Shown here in pieces: positions 16,853 through 25,060 of a stretch of 61,393 nt of DNA. Numbering within the stretch: position 1 is the first letter of the stretch; each line of letters opens with the position of its first letter. The stretch comes from Apopatosoma sp963618495. Its GTDB lineage: Bacteria; Bacillota; Clostridia; Oscillospirales; CAG-272. The stretch lies in assembly GCA_963618495.1 (NCBI GenBank), contig CAVESF010000010.1, positions 1 through 61,393 of the forward strand. The letters run 5' to 3'. The position numbers and the translations under genes were made by a program. Below the pieces are notes generated by a model. That model had not been told where the DNA came from, ran no database searches, and saw nothing but the letters and a program-made list of their open reading frames with translations.

Positions 16853-19800
16853 ATGGCAAGAAAAAAGATTTCCATGGATGGCAATACCGCGGCGGCGCAT
16901 GTCTCTTATGCGTTTACCGAAGTTGCAGCCATCTACCCCATCACGCCCTCCAGCGTTATGGCTGAACTTACAGATTCATGGTCTGCTACGGGTCTCAAGA
17001 ACATTTTCGGTGAAAATGTAAGAGTTACCGAGATGCAGTCCGAGGCAGGTGCCGCAGGTACCGTTCACGGCTCTCTCGCCGCAGGCGCACTGACGACAAC
17101 ATATACGGCTTCTCAGGGTCTGCTCCTGATGATTCCGAATATGTATAAGATTGCAGGCGAGCTTCTTCCCTGCGTTATTCATGTTTCCGCCCGTTGCGTG
17201 GCTTCTCACGCACTCAACATTTTCGGCGACCATTCCGATATTTACGCTTGCCGTCAGACAGGCTTCGCTATGCTCGCTTCGACAAACCCGCAGGAGGTTA
17301 TGGACCTCGGCGCGGTTGCTCACCTTTCCACAATCAAGGGCAGAGTTCCTTTCATCCATTTCTTTGACGGTTTCCGTACCTCTCACGAGATTCAGAAGAT
17401 TGAGCAGTGGGATTACAAGGACCTCGAAGATATGATCGATAAGGACGCCGTTGCCGAATTCCGCGCACGCGCCCTCAATCCCGAGCATCCCGTTCTCCGC
17501 GGCTCCGCCGAAAACGGCGATATATTCTTCCAGCACAGAGAGGCTTGCAACTCTTATTACAATGCTCTCCCCGCTATCGTGGAAGAATACATGAAGAAAG
17601 TAAACAAGAAGATTGGCACAAACTACAAACTCTTCAACTACTACGGTCATCCCGAGGCTGAAAATGTCATCGTTGCTATGGGCTCCGTATGCGATGTTGC
17701 CGAGGAAGTTATCGACTACCTCATGGCAAAGGGCAAGAAGGTCGGTCTCGTAAAGGTTAGACTTTACCGTCCTTTCTGCGCAGACAAGCTTGCAAAAGCT
17801 CTGCCCAAGACGGTCAAGAAGATTGCCGTTCTCGACAGAACAAAGGAGCCCGGATCTCTCGGCGAGCCTCTCTATCTCGATGTTGTCACAGCCCTCAGAG
17901 AAGAGGGTGTTGACGCCAAGGTTGTCGGCGGCAGATACGGTCTCGGCTCCAAGGATACAACTCCCTCTTCTATCTTTGCCGTTTATGACAACCTCGCAAA
18001 GAAAAATCCGAAGAACCACTTCACCATCGGCATCGTCGATGATGTTACAGGCTATTCTCTCCCCGAAAAGGTTGCTCCCGATACGGCTCCCAAGGGCACT
18101 ATCTCCTGCAAGTTCTGGGGTCTGGGCGGTGACGGTACTGTCGGCGCAAATAAGAACTCCATCAAAATCATCGGTGACCACACCGACAAGTATATTCAGG
18201 CATACTTCCAGTACGACTCCAAGAAAACAGGCGGCGTAACTATTTCCCACCTGCGCTTCGGCGATTCGCCCATCAAGTCCTCCTACTATATCACAAAGGC
18301 AGACTTCGTTGCATGCCACAATCCCTCTTATATGCTCAAGGGCTATAAGATTGTAAACGATGTAAAGCCCGGCGGTACATTCCTGCTCAACTGCCAGTGG
18401 ACTCCCGAGGAGCTGGACAAGCACCTCCCCGCTGAAGTAAAGAATTATATCGCCAATAACAATATCAGGTTCTATACCGTTGACGCTATCGACAAGGCGC
18501 GCGAAATCGGTATGGGCAAGCGTACAAATACGATACTTCAGTCCGCATTCTTCGCTCTGGCAAACATCATGCCCATCTCCGAAGCAGTAGACTACATGAA
18601 GTATATGGCAAAGAAGTCCTACCTCAAGAAAGGCGAAGCCGTAGTTGAAATGAACTACAAGGCTATCGATGCCGGCGTTGACGCTATAGTCGAGATAAAG
18701 GTTCCCGAGGCTTGGAAGACCGTTACAGGCACAGCCGAGGAGAAGGAAGTAACAGGCGATCGTCCCGAGCTCGTCAAGTTCGTCCGCGATATCGTTCTTC
18801 CAGTTGCAAAGATGCAGGGCGACTCTCTCCCCGTTTCCAAGTTCGTTGACCTCGCAGACGGTACTCTCCCGCAGGGCGCTGCCGCTTATGAGAAGCGCGG
18901 TGTTGCCGTTGACGTTCCCGAATGGATTCCCGAAAACTGTATCCAGTGTAATCAGTGCTCCTATGTATGTCCTCATGCTACGCTCCGTCCTTTCGCTATG
19001 AATGCGGATGAAGCGGCAAATGCTCCCGCTTCCACAAAGTTTGCGGCTAAGATGACAGGCAAGGGTTGTGAAGATTATAAATTCACCATCGCTATCAGCC
19101 CGCTCGACTGTATGGGTTGCGGACTCTGCGTGAATGTATGTCCCGCAAAGACAAAGGCTCTCCGCATGGTTTCTCAGGAGAGTCAGGCAGACCAGCAGTC
19201 AGCATTCGACTATGCTGTTGCAAAGGTTTCCAAGAAGACACTTCCTTTCGCAGAGACAACGGTAAAGGGCAGCCAGTTCAACCAGCCGCTGCTTGAGTTC
19301 TCCGGCTCCTGCGCAGGCTGTGCCGAAACATCTTATGCACGCCTTATCACTCAGCTCTTCGGCGAGAGAATGTATATTTCCAATGCTACAGGCTGTTCCT
19401 CCATCTGGGGCGGTTCCGCACCTGCTACACCTTACACTGTAAATAAAGACAGCCACAAGGGTCCGGCATGGGCAAACTCCCTCTTCGAGGATAACGCAGA
19501 GCACGGTCTCGGTATGGCTCTCGGTCAGAAAGCTATCCGTGAGAAGCTCAAAGCTAAACTTGAAAAGCTCGTATCCATCTGGGCTACCGACGATATCAAG
19601 GCAGCAGCCGCAGAATGGCTCGAGACATATAACGACGGCAAGGCAAACGGTGCAGCTACCGATAAGCTCATCACCGCTCTTTCTGACGGTATCCTCACAG
19701 CAGATGAGGGCGTTGCATTCCTCTCTTCCGAGGCAGGCAAGGCTCACTTCGGCGACAAGGCTGAAGAGATGCTCGCTCATATGAAGGCTCTTCAGGCAGC

Positions 19801-20515
19801 AGGCAAGAATTGCGATTGCGAAGCTTGCACGCTCGCAGCTGAAATCCTCGCAGAAAAAGATTACCTCGCTAAGAAGTCCGTATGGATATTCGGTGGCGAC
19901 GGCTGGGCTTACGATATCGGCTTCGGCGGTCTCGACCATGTAATCGCTTCCGGCGAAGATGTAAACATCATGGTATTCGATACAGAAGTATATTCCAATA
20001 CAGGCGGTCAGGCTTCCAAGGCTTCTCAGATGGGTCAGGTTGCTCAGTTTGCCGCTGCAGGTAAGGCTACAAAGAAGAAAGACCTTGCAAGCATTGCTAT
20101 GTCCTATGGTTATGTATATGTTGCTCAGATTGCTATGGGCGCAGATATGAACCAGACTATCAAGGCTATCACAGAGGCTGAATCTTATCATGGTCCCTCC
20201 CTTGTCATCGGTTATGCTCCCTGCGAGATGCACGGTGTAAAGGGCGGTATGGGTAACTGCCAGTCCGAAATGAAGAGAGCCGTTGAAGCAGGCTACTGGA
20301 ATATGTTCCGCTACAATCCCACAGCAGAGCCCAAGTTCTCACTTGACAGCAAGGCTCCCACAGCAGACTATATGGACTTCATCAAGAGCGAGACAAGATA
20401 TGCCCGCCTCATGCAGTCCTTCCCCGAGAGAGCAAACGAGCTCTTCGAGCATGCTGAAGAAAATGCAAAGGCTAAGTACGAGAGACTTACAAAACTCGGA
20501 GAGCTTTACAAATAA
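16853..20515 (+). CDS. nifJ: Pyruvate:ferredoxin (flavodoxin) oxidoreductase, single-chain
   Basis: A 1220-residue homodimeric enzyme oxidising pyruvate plus CoA to acetyl-CoA, CO2 and reduced ferredoxin: the central step of clostridial fermentation. All domains are fused. The pyruvate-binding alpha part begins MDGNTAAAHVSYAFTEVAAI and contains YPITPSS. Two 4Fe-4S motifs (CIQCNQCSYVCPHA near residue 700, CMGCGLCVNVCPA near 755) form the ferredoxin domain. The third cluster starts CAGCAET near 820. The thiamin-diphosphate motif is GGDGWAYDIGFGG. Length fits the family. Codon use is visibly more biased (GCT, AAG, CTC, TCC) than in neighbours, as expected for a very highly expressed gene. Confidence 0.97.
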   Translation: MARKKISMDGNTAAAHVSYAFTEVAAIYPITPSSVMAELTDSWSATGLKNIFGENVRVTEMQSEAGAAGTVHGSLAAGALTTTYTASQGLLLMIPNMYKIAGELLPCVIHVSARCVASHALNIFGDHSDIYACRQTGFAMLASTNPQEVMDLGAVAHLSTIKGRVPFIHFFDGFRTSHEIQKIEQWDYKDLEDMIDKDAVAEFRARALNPEHPVLRGSAENGDIFFQHREACNSYYNALPAIVEEYMKKVNKKIGTNYKLFNYYGHPEAENVIVAMGSVCDVAEEVIDYLMAKGKKVGLVKVRLYRPFCADKLAKALPKTVKKIAVLDRTKEPGSLGEPLYLDVVTALREEGVDAKVVGGRYGLGSKDTTPSSIFAVYDNLAKKNPKNHFTIGIVDDVTGYSLPEKVAPDTAPKGTISCKFWGLGGDGTVGANKNSIKIIGDHTDKYIQAYFQYDSKKTGGVTISHLRFGDSPIKSSYYITKADFVACHNPSYMLKGYKIVNDVKPGGTFLLNCQWTPEELDKHLPAEVKNYIANNNIRFYTVDAIDKAREIGMGKRTNTILQSAFFALANIMPISEAVDYMKYMAKKSYLKKGEAVVEMNYKAIDAGVDAIVEIKVPEAWKTVTGTAEEKEVTGDRPELVKFVRDIVLPVAKMQGDSLPVSKFVDLADGTLPQGAAAYEKRGVAVDVPEWIPENCIQCNQCSYVCPHATLRPFAMNADEAANAPASTKFAAKMTGKGCEDYKFTIAISPLDCMGCGLCVNVCPAKTKALRMVSQESQADQQSAFDYAVAKVSKKTLPFAETTVKGSQFNQPLLEFSGSCAGCAETSYARLITQLFGERMYISNATGCSSIWGGSAPATPYTVNKDSHKGPAWANSLFEDNAEHGLGMALGQKAIREKLKAKLEKLVSIWATDDIKAAAAEWLETYNDGKANGAATDKLITALSDGILTADEGVAFLSSEAGKAHFGDKAEEMLAHMKALQAAGKNCDCEACTLAAEILAEKDYLAKKSVWIFGGDGWAYDIGFGGLDHVIASGEDVNIMVFDTEVYSNTGGQASKASQMGQVAQFAAAGKATKKKDLASIAMSYGYVYVAQIAMGADMNQTIKAITEAESYHGPSLVIGYAPCEMHGVKGGMGNCQSEMKRAVEAGYWNMFRYNPTAEPKFSLDSKAPTADYMDFIKSETRYARLMQSFPERANELFEHAEENAKAKYERLTKLGELYK

Positions 20516-20541
20516 TATCAGCTTGATAATAAACAAAATAA

Positions 20542-20572
20542 AAATCGCCGCAGTCGATGACCGCGGCGATTT
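20542..20572 (+). terminator. Terminator-like hairpin after PFOR
   Basis: Perfect AAATCGCCGC/GCGGCGATTT stem, 10 bp, 11-base loop, short T run, 26 bases past the stop. Confidence 0.75.
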
Positions 20573-20583
20573 CTCTGTCTGTC

Positions 20584-20611
20584 AAAAGAGGCAGGAATCC
20601 CTGCCTCTTTT
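20584..20611 (-). terminator. Terminator of the PiT/DUF47 operon
   Basis: 12-bp perfect stem AAAAGAGGCAGG/CCTGCCTCTTTT with a four-base loop, 28 bases past the DUF47 gene stop on the minus strand. Confidence 0.85.
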
Positions 20612-20638
20612 GCGGTCTGCATTTTCGCAGTCCGTTTT

Positions 20639-21259
20639 TCATGTATTTTTGATTATTATCTGGTCTATAACATCGGCGGCATGCTCGCAGAGGTCACAGC
20701 AGTTTTCGAGGCAGTCATAAACAGCCTTTCCGCCTATCAGCTTTCTCGCGTCGGTCTCTTCGCCGAAAAGCTTATATATCGCCTCCGAATAAGCCGCGTC
20801 GGCTTCGCCCTCAATGGTATTTACCTGCACGAGAAGCGAGCGGAGCTTTTCGGGTTTCTTGAAGCTTTTCAGCTCGCCTGCCGCTTCATAGAGCGCTTTT
20901 ACACAGCGGTTCACTATCTTGCCGAAAGCATGAACGCCCTGCGGAAGCTCCGCGATATGAAACATATGACATTCCAGCACAACCTCATCGAGCGCATCCG
21001 TAACATCGTCTATTATCTGCACGAGCCGCAGGATATCCTCCTGGTCGATAGGCGTGATAAATTCCGCAGAAAGCGATGAAAGGATATCGTGATGGATTTC
21101 ATCGGCTTTATGCTCGATATCGTGCATATGCTCGCGCTGTTCCGCAAGATTGCAGGTATCGTAGCTACCGAGTATATCCTCGAGAAGCTCCGATGCCTGC
21201 ACGCAATAGCTCACCTGAGTTTTCACAAGCTCAAAATAGTCGTTTCTGTTCTTTGCCAT
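20639..21259 (-). CDS. DUF47 (PhoU-like) PiT accessory protein
   Basis: A 206-residue all-helical cytosolic protein of the DUF47/PhoU-like family. It begins KNRNDYFELVKTQVSYCVQA and contains the family segments EHKADEIHHDI and IDDVTDALDEVV. These proteins regulate or assist PiT phosphate transporters, whose gene lies immediately upstream in the same direction (53-base gap). The His/Asp/Glu-rich helices probably bind metal. Co-transcription with the transporter is inferred from spacing and the shared terminator. Confidence 0.92.
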   Translation of the reverse strand: MAKNRNDYFELVKTQVSYCVQASELLEDILGSYDTCNLAEQREHMHDIEHKADEIHHDILSSLSAEFITPIDQEDILRLVQIIDDVTDALDEVVLECHMFHIAELPQGVHAFGKIVNRCVKALYEAAGELKSFKKPEKLRSLLVQVNTIEGEADAAYSEAIYKLFGEETDARKLIGGKAVYDCLENCCDLCEHAADVIDQIIIKNT

Positions 21260-21311
21260 AATTATCTCCTTTTCGGAAAAATTCCGTGCTGATTTTTATT
21301 TTCTGCGCCGC

Positions 21312-22361
21312 TTATGCAAATATCAGCAAAAACAGCTTTGCCATGAGAAATCCGAGAAGTCCGCATCCCGGGAATGTGCAAACCCATGTCAGCACAAGGT
21401 CCTTGACTATGCCCCAGTTTACATTGCTCATTCTCCTTGCCGCGCCGACGCCCATTATCGAAGTCGTCTTTGTATGCGTTGTGCTGACGGGGATACCCGT
21501 AAGCGAAGAGAAAAGCAGGCAGAGCGTGGCGGAGAAATCCGCCGCAAAACCTTGATAAGGCTTGAGTTTTACCATATCCATGCCGACCGATTTTATTATA
21601 CGATATCCGCCTATCGAGGTGCCGAGTCCCATCACGAGCGAGCAGACAATCATCAGCCATATCGGCACATTGAAAGTGGAAGCCTCTGTCTGTCCGCTTG
21701 AAAAAGCCGCGCCGAGCAGGAATATCGCCATGAATTTCTGCCCATCCTGCGCACCGTGCATAAAAGCCATTGCCGCACCGCCCGCGACCTGTGCGCCGGA
21801 GAAAAATTTTTCCGATTTCAGCCTGTTTTTGTCGCGGAAAAGAAATACCGTCAGTTTTGCGGAGAGGAAACCGAGCACAAAACCGAGCACCGTGGAAAGC
21901 ACTATGCCATAGATAACCTTGATCCATTCCCTGCCGTTTATGCCGGAGAAGCTGTTCTGAATAGCGACAGCCGCGCCGGAAAGACCGGCTATGAGCGCAT
22001 GACTCTCGCTTGTCGGTATGCCGAAATACCATGCCGCCGTTGCCCATATCACTATAGCCGCCATCGCAGCGCAGAGCGCAATGAGCGAAAGATGCGCATC
22101 TCCGCCGAAATCGACCATATTATATATGGTCATGGCGACGGAATGATTGAGCGATGTCATGACAAGCACGCCGAAGAAATTGAAGATAGCCGCCATAACA
22201 ATAGCTTTACGCACGCCTATCGCCTTTGTCGAAACGCAGGTCGCTATGGCGTTCGGCGCGTCTGTCCAGCCGTTTACCAAAATAACGCCGAGCGTCAGAA
22301 ACGATGCCACAAGAAGCATCGGATTTTGCACCGCCTGACTTATAAATTCAGTTATTGACAT
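21312..22361 (-). CDS. pit: PiT-family inorganic phosphate transporter
   Basis: A 349-residue membrane protein with about ten hydrophobic segments. The duplicated PiT signature is clear: GWTDAPNAIATCVSTKAI near residue 30 and GIPVSTTHTKTTSIMGVG near residue 305, with GAQDGQKFM in the middle. It is a metal-phosphate:H+/Na+ symporter, the low-affinity route for phosphate. The DUF47 gene follows. The upstream ~370 bases are A+T-rich without another gene. Confidence 0.95.
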   Translation of the reverse strand: MSITEFISQAVQNPMLLVASFLTLGVILVNGWTDAPNAIATCVSTKAIGVRKAIVMAAIFNFFGVLVMTSLNHSVAMTIYNMVDFGGDAHLSLIALCAAMAAIVIWATAAWYFGIPTSESHALIAGLSGAAVAIQNSFSGINGREWIKVIYGIVLSTVLGFVLGFLSAKLTVFLFRDKNRLKSEKFFSGAQVAGGAAMAFMHGAQDGQKFMAIFLLGAAFSSGQTEASTFNVPIWLMIVCSLVMGLGTSIGGYRIIKSVGMDMVKLKPYQGFAADFSATLCLLFSSLTGIPVSTTHTKTTSIMGVGAARRMSNVNWGIVKDLVLTWVCTFPGCGLLGFLMAKLFLLIFA

Positions 22362-22588
22362 AAATTATTCCCGTTTTTTTCGATAGATTTCCTTGCCGAA
22401 AAGGCAAAAGCCAACATTATATTTTTATTTTATCACATATATTTTCCAAAATCAACATGAATTATCAATTTGATAAAATTTGCAAGAATTAAGACTAAAA
22501 CCGAAAATTTTATCTGAAAAAAGCGGCTTTTTTATATATTTTGCTAAGTTTTTTCTTGTTAAAATCAGTATATATGCACAATAAGAGA
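22362..22588. other. A+T-rich intergenic region upstream of pit
   Basis: No coding sequence. A poly-T/A tract and small repeats (for example CCGAAAAGGC/GCCTTTTCGG near 22395-22415) are present; it likely holds the pit promoter on the minus strand, but no clear -35/-10 pair stands out. Confidence 0.4.
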
Positions 22589-22650
22589 TTCAGAGCGTCT
22601 CGTGGCAACCGTTGGTCTTATTCCCACTCGACAATATCATAAACTCTGAA
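22589..22650. other. Structured element with guaA-3'-end-like sequence
   Basis: Outer inverted repeat TTCAGAG (22589-22595)/CTCTGAA (22644-22650) encloses GTGG...CCAC and CAAC...GTTG pairs. On the minus strand, bases 22647-22618 read R-V-Y-D-I-V-E-W-E-stop, very close to the ends of GMP synthase proteins (…YDI…TIEWE-stop). It could be a structured RNA, or the scar of an element that inserted at a guaA 3' end; neither is proven. Confidence 0.35.
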
Positions 22651-22673
22651 AAAATGATAAAAAATGCTTTTTA

Positions 22674-22702
22674 TTGACTTATGTGATTTTATATGATATT
22701 AT
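22674..22702 (+). promoter_or_regulatory. Promoter of the SGNH hydrolase operon
   Basis: TTGACT (22674-22679), 17-base spacer, TATTAT (22697-22702); it lies downstream of the structured element, so that element is not in this leader. Confidence 0.72.
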
Positions 22703-22735
22703 ATATATATAATCTTATTCACAGAGGGTAGTCAA

Positions 22736-23407
22736 ATGGAAATCAAAAATAAAATCATCAGCTTCCTCGGCGACAGCATAACCGAGGGTCATATGGTCGG
22801 GGACAGAGCAAACTGCCGCTTTGACAATGTTATAGCGCGGGAATACGTAGCTACGGTACATAATTACGGCGTCGGCGGAACGCGGATAGCGCACCAGAGC
22901 GTACCCTCCGAGAAGCCGCGCCATGACCTCTGCTTCTGCGGCAGAGTCTACGATATCGCGCCCGAATCCGATGTCATCGTCGTTTTCGGCGGCGTGAACG
23001 ACTATATCCACGGCGACGCGCCGATAGGCACTCAGGCAGACAAAACTCCGGCGACATTCTGCGGCGGCGTGAATTTTCTCATGAATTTTCTGAAAAATAC
23101 ATTCCCGCAGGCGCAGACAGTGTTTTTCACTCCAGCGCACTGCTTCACCGACAGGCACACGGATGATATCCCCTCATCGCGCCCGATGAAAAAGCCCGAT
23201 GCGCTTCCCCTCTCCGGCTATGCGAAAATCATAGAGGAAAGCGGCGCACGCTTCGGCATTCCCGTCTGCCATATGGCAGAGAAGCTCGCGCTCGACCCGA
23301 GCGATGCCGAAACACGCGAAAAATATATGCCCGACGGACTTCATTTCAACGATGCGGGACACGCTCTGCTCGCCCGTGCGATAGCCGAATATATTCTTTC
23401 GCTCTGA
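22736..23407 (+). CDS. SGNH/GDSL-family hydrolase
   Basis: A 223-residue esterase/acylhydrolase fold. Block I is FLGDSITEGHM (nucleophile Ser), block II Gly in NYGVGGTRI, block III is GGVNDY (Asn) and block V is DGLHFNDAGH (Asp-x-x-His). No signal peptide is present, so it is probably cytosolic and acts on acylated sugars or lipids; the substrate is unknown. First gene of a three-gene unit with a pseudouridine synthase (2-base gap) and a dCMP deaminase. Confidence 0.92.
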   Translation: MEIKNKIISFLGDSITEGHMVGDRANCRFDNVIAREYVATVHNYGVGGTRIAHQSVPSEKPRHDLCFCGRVYDIAPESDVIVVFGGVNDYIHGDAPIGTQADKTPATFCGGVNFLMNFLKNTFPQAQTVFFTPAHCFTDRHTDDIPSSRPMKKPDALPLSGYAKIIEESGARFGIPVCHMAEKLALDPSDAETREKYMPDGLHFNDAGHALLARAIAEYILSL

Positions 23408-23409
23408 TT

Positions 23410-24078
23410 ATGATTGACATTCTTTTTCAGAATAAAAATTTCATCGTTGCCGTCAAGCCTGCGGGCGTTTCGTCGCAGAGCGACAACTGCGGCGGAGATG
23501 ACATGACCGTACTGCTGAAAAAGCAGACGGGAAGCGACATTTTTCCCGTTCACAGGCTCGATAAGGTGACGGGCGGCGTCATGCTCTATGCAAGAAATTC
23601 CGCCGCGGCGGCAAAATTTGCGAAAATCGCCGCCGACGGATGCTTTATCAAGCGATACTTTGCCGTAGTTTCGGGAAAGCCCGAAAAAAGCACGGCAAGG
23701 CTCGAGGATTTTCTCGTTTTCGATAAATATTCCGAAAAAAGCGCTATTGTCGAAAGTTCGGTAAAAGGCGCAAAAAATGCCGTTCTGGAATATACTCAAA
23801 AAGAGACGGTATTTTCCGCCGGCGCCGAATATTCGCTTCTCGATGTGCGCCTTTTCACAGGGCGGACGCATCAGATCCGCGCACAGCTCGCGCATATTGG
23901 CTTCCCGATAGTCGGCGACGGAAAATACGGAAGCAAAATAAAAGCGCCGCTCGCGCTCTGGGCATATGAGGCGGATTTTCCCGCTTCGGAAAGCGAGCAT
24001 ATTTTCCGCGCAAACCCGCCGGAAATCTTCCCATGGAACATATTCGAAAGCATAAAAAACAAAGGAGATGAAAACTGA
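23410..24078 (+). CDS. RluA-family pseudouridine synthase (short form)
   Basis: A 222-residue enzyme that converts uridine to pseudouridine in rRNA or tRNA. The catalytic Asp is in HRLDKVTGGVMLYAR; the RluA segments GRTHQIRAQLAHIGFPIVGD (listed only to its last Asp) and the N-terminal VAVKPAGVSSQ are present. It lacks the S4 domain found in RluC/RluD, as in RluA/TruC-like proteins. Target base unknown. It is followed with a one-base overlap (TGATG) by the deaminase gene. Confidence 0.93.
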   Translation: MIDILFQNKNFIVAVKPAGVSSQSDNCGGDDMTVLLKKQTGSDIFPVHRLDKVTGGVMLYARNSAAAAKFAKIAADGCFIKRYFAVVSGKPEKSTARLEDFLVFDKYSEKSAIVESSVKGAKNAVLEYTQKETVFSAGAEYSLLDVRLFTGRTHQIRAQLAHIGFPIVGDGKYGSKIKAPLALWAYEADFPASESEHIFRANPPEIFPWNIFESIKNKGDEN

Positions 24079-24566
24079 TGGAAAGAACAAGCAAGGAAAA
24101 CTATTATCTCGATATCGCGCAGACGGTATCGAAGCGAAGCACCTGCCTGCGCAAGCGCTACGGCGCGATAATAGTGAAAAACGATGTCATTATCTCGACA
24201 GGCTATAACGGCGCGCCGAGAGGACGCAAAAACTGCAACGACCTCAATTACTGCATGCGCGACGCGATGAATATTCCCCGCGGCGAACGCTATGAAATGT
24301 GCCGCAGTGTACATGCGGAAGCAAACGCCATCATTTCCGCCGCACGCGACCAAATGCTCGGCTCCACGCTCTATATGGCTTGCGAAGACGCGAAAACAGG
24401 CGAGCTTGTTCCCGACACCTGCTCCTGCATGATGTGCAAGCGTCAGGTGATAAACGCGGGCATCGAAACCGTCATCGTGCGCAATACGCCGACAAAATTC
24501 ACCGTGTACCGCGTATCGGACTGGATAGAAAATGATGACAGCCTCAGCGGGAAATTCGGATACTGA
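24078..24566 (+). CDS. dCMP deaminase / ComEB-like cytidine deaminase
   Basis: A 162-residue zinc deaminase converting dCMP to dUMP for thymidylate synthesis. The zinc site is formed by His in VHAEANAII and Cys residues in CSCMMCKRQVI; the proton-shuttling Glu follows the His. The N-terminal YYLDIAQTVSKRSTCLRKRYGA is divided by the usual GAIIVKNDVIISTGYNGAP block (each given as short motifs). Length is normal (150-165). Translational coupling with the pseudouridine synthase is shown by the TGATG overlap. Confidence 0.93.
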   Translation: MERTSKENYYLDIAQTVSKRSTCLRKRYGAIIVKNDVIISTGYNGAPRGRKNCNDLNYCMRDAMNIPRGERYEMCRSVHAEANAIISAARDQMLGSTLYMACEDAKTGELVPDTCSCMMCKRQVINAGIETVIVRNTPTKFTVYRVSDWIENDDSLSGKFGY

Positions 24567-24576
24567 TAAGCAAAAA

Positions 24577-24602
24577 GCTCCGAAGGCATGCGCCTTCGGA
24601 GC
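24577..24602 (-). terminator. Terminator of spoVG
   Basis: 11-bp perfect stem GCTCCGAAGGC/GCCTTCGGAGC, four-base loop, five T on the minus strand; weak tail for plus-strand transcripts. Confidence 0.85.
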
Positions 24603-24618
24603 AATTATCCGATATATA

Positions 24619-24930
24619 TCAGTATGCAAGGGAATCCGCAGCGGAGCCTGCTTCGGATTTTTCGAGTGTCTCTGTAGCAAGGTACTCATTGTAAGCGGCG
24701 ATAACGGCCGATTCAAGGTTCTGTCTTGCCGTGGCATTGATGGGATGAACGATATCTCTGAAAGTACCGTCCGGATTCTTTCTGCTGGGCATAACAACGA
24801 AAAGCTTTTCACGCGCATTTATGACCTTGATGTCATGGAGTGCAAGCTCGTTATCGAATGTAACGGATACTATAGCCTTCATAGGGCCTTCTTCAAAAGT
24901 TTTTCTGATTTTTACATCTGTGATAATCAT
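24619..24930 (-). CDS. spoVG: Septation/RNA-binding regulator SpoVG
   Basis: A 103-residue SpoVG: begins ITDVKIRKTFEEGPMKAIVS, followed by ALHDIKVI and the conserved MPSRKNPDGTFRDIVHPIN. SpoVG binds nucleic acid and affects septation, sporulation and virulence-type regulons in Firmicutes. RBS TTGGAGG. It is monocistronic, upstream DNA holding a TATAAT box near 24970. Its presence supports a Firmicute host but does not prove sporulation. Confidence 0.96.
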   Translation of the reverse strand: MIITDVKIRKTFEEGPMKAIVSVTFDNELALHDIKVINAREKLFVVMPSRKNPDGTFRDIVHPINATARQNLESAVIAAYNEYLATETLEKSEAGSAADSLAY

Positions 24931-25060
24931 TTTTTAAACCTCCAAGTTGGAACTTTTTGTCTATGGCTCTATTATACAGCGCAAATATGAACATTATACA
25001 AATTAGAAGTAATAAATATTTTAACAAATCCGAAAAAAACATCGCTTTAGGGCGATTTCC

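Noticed and set aside
16976..18976. 666-residue minus-strand open frame inside PFOR
   Set aside because: A by-product of strong codon bias in PFOR; the opposite frame holds the full enzyme with Fe-S and thiamin sites.
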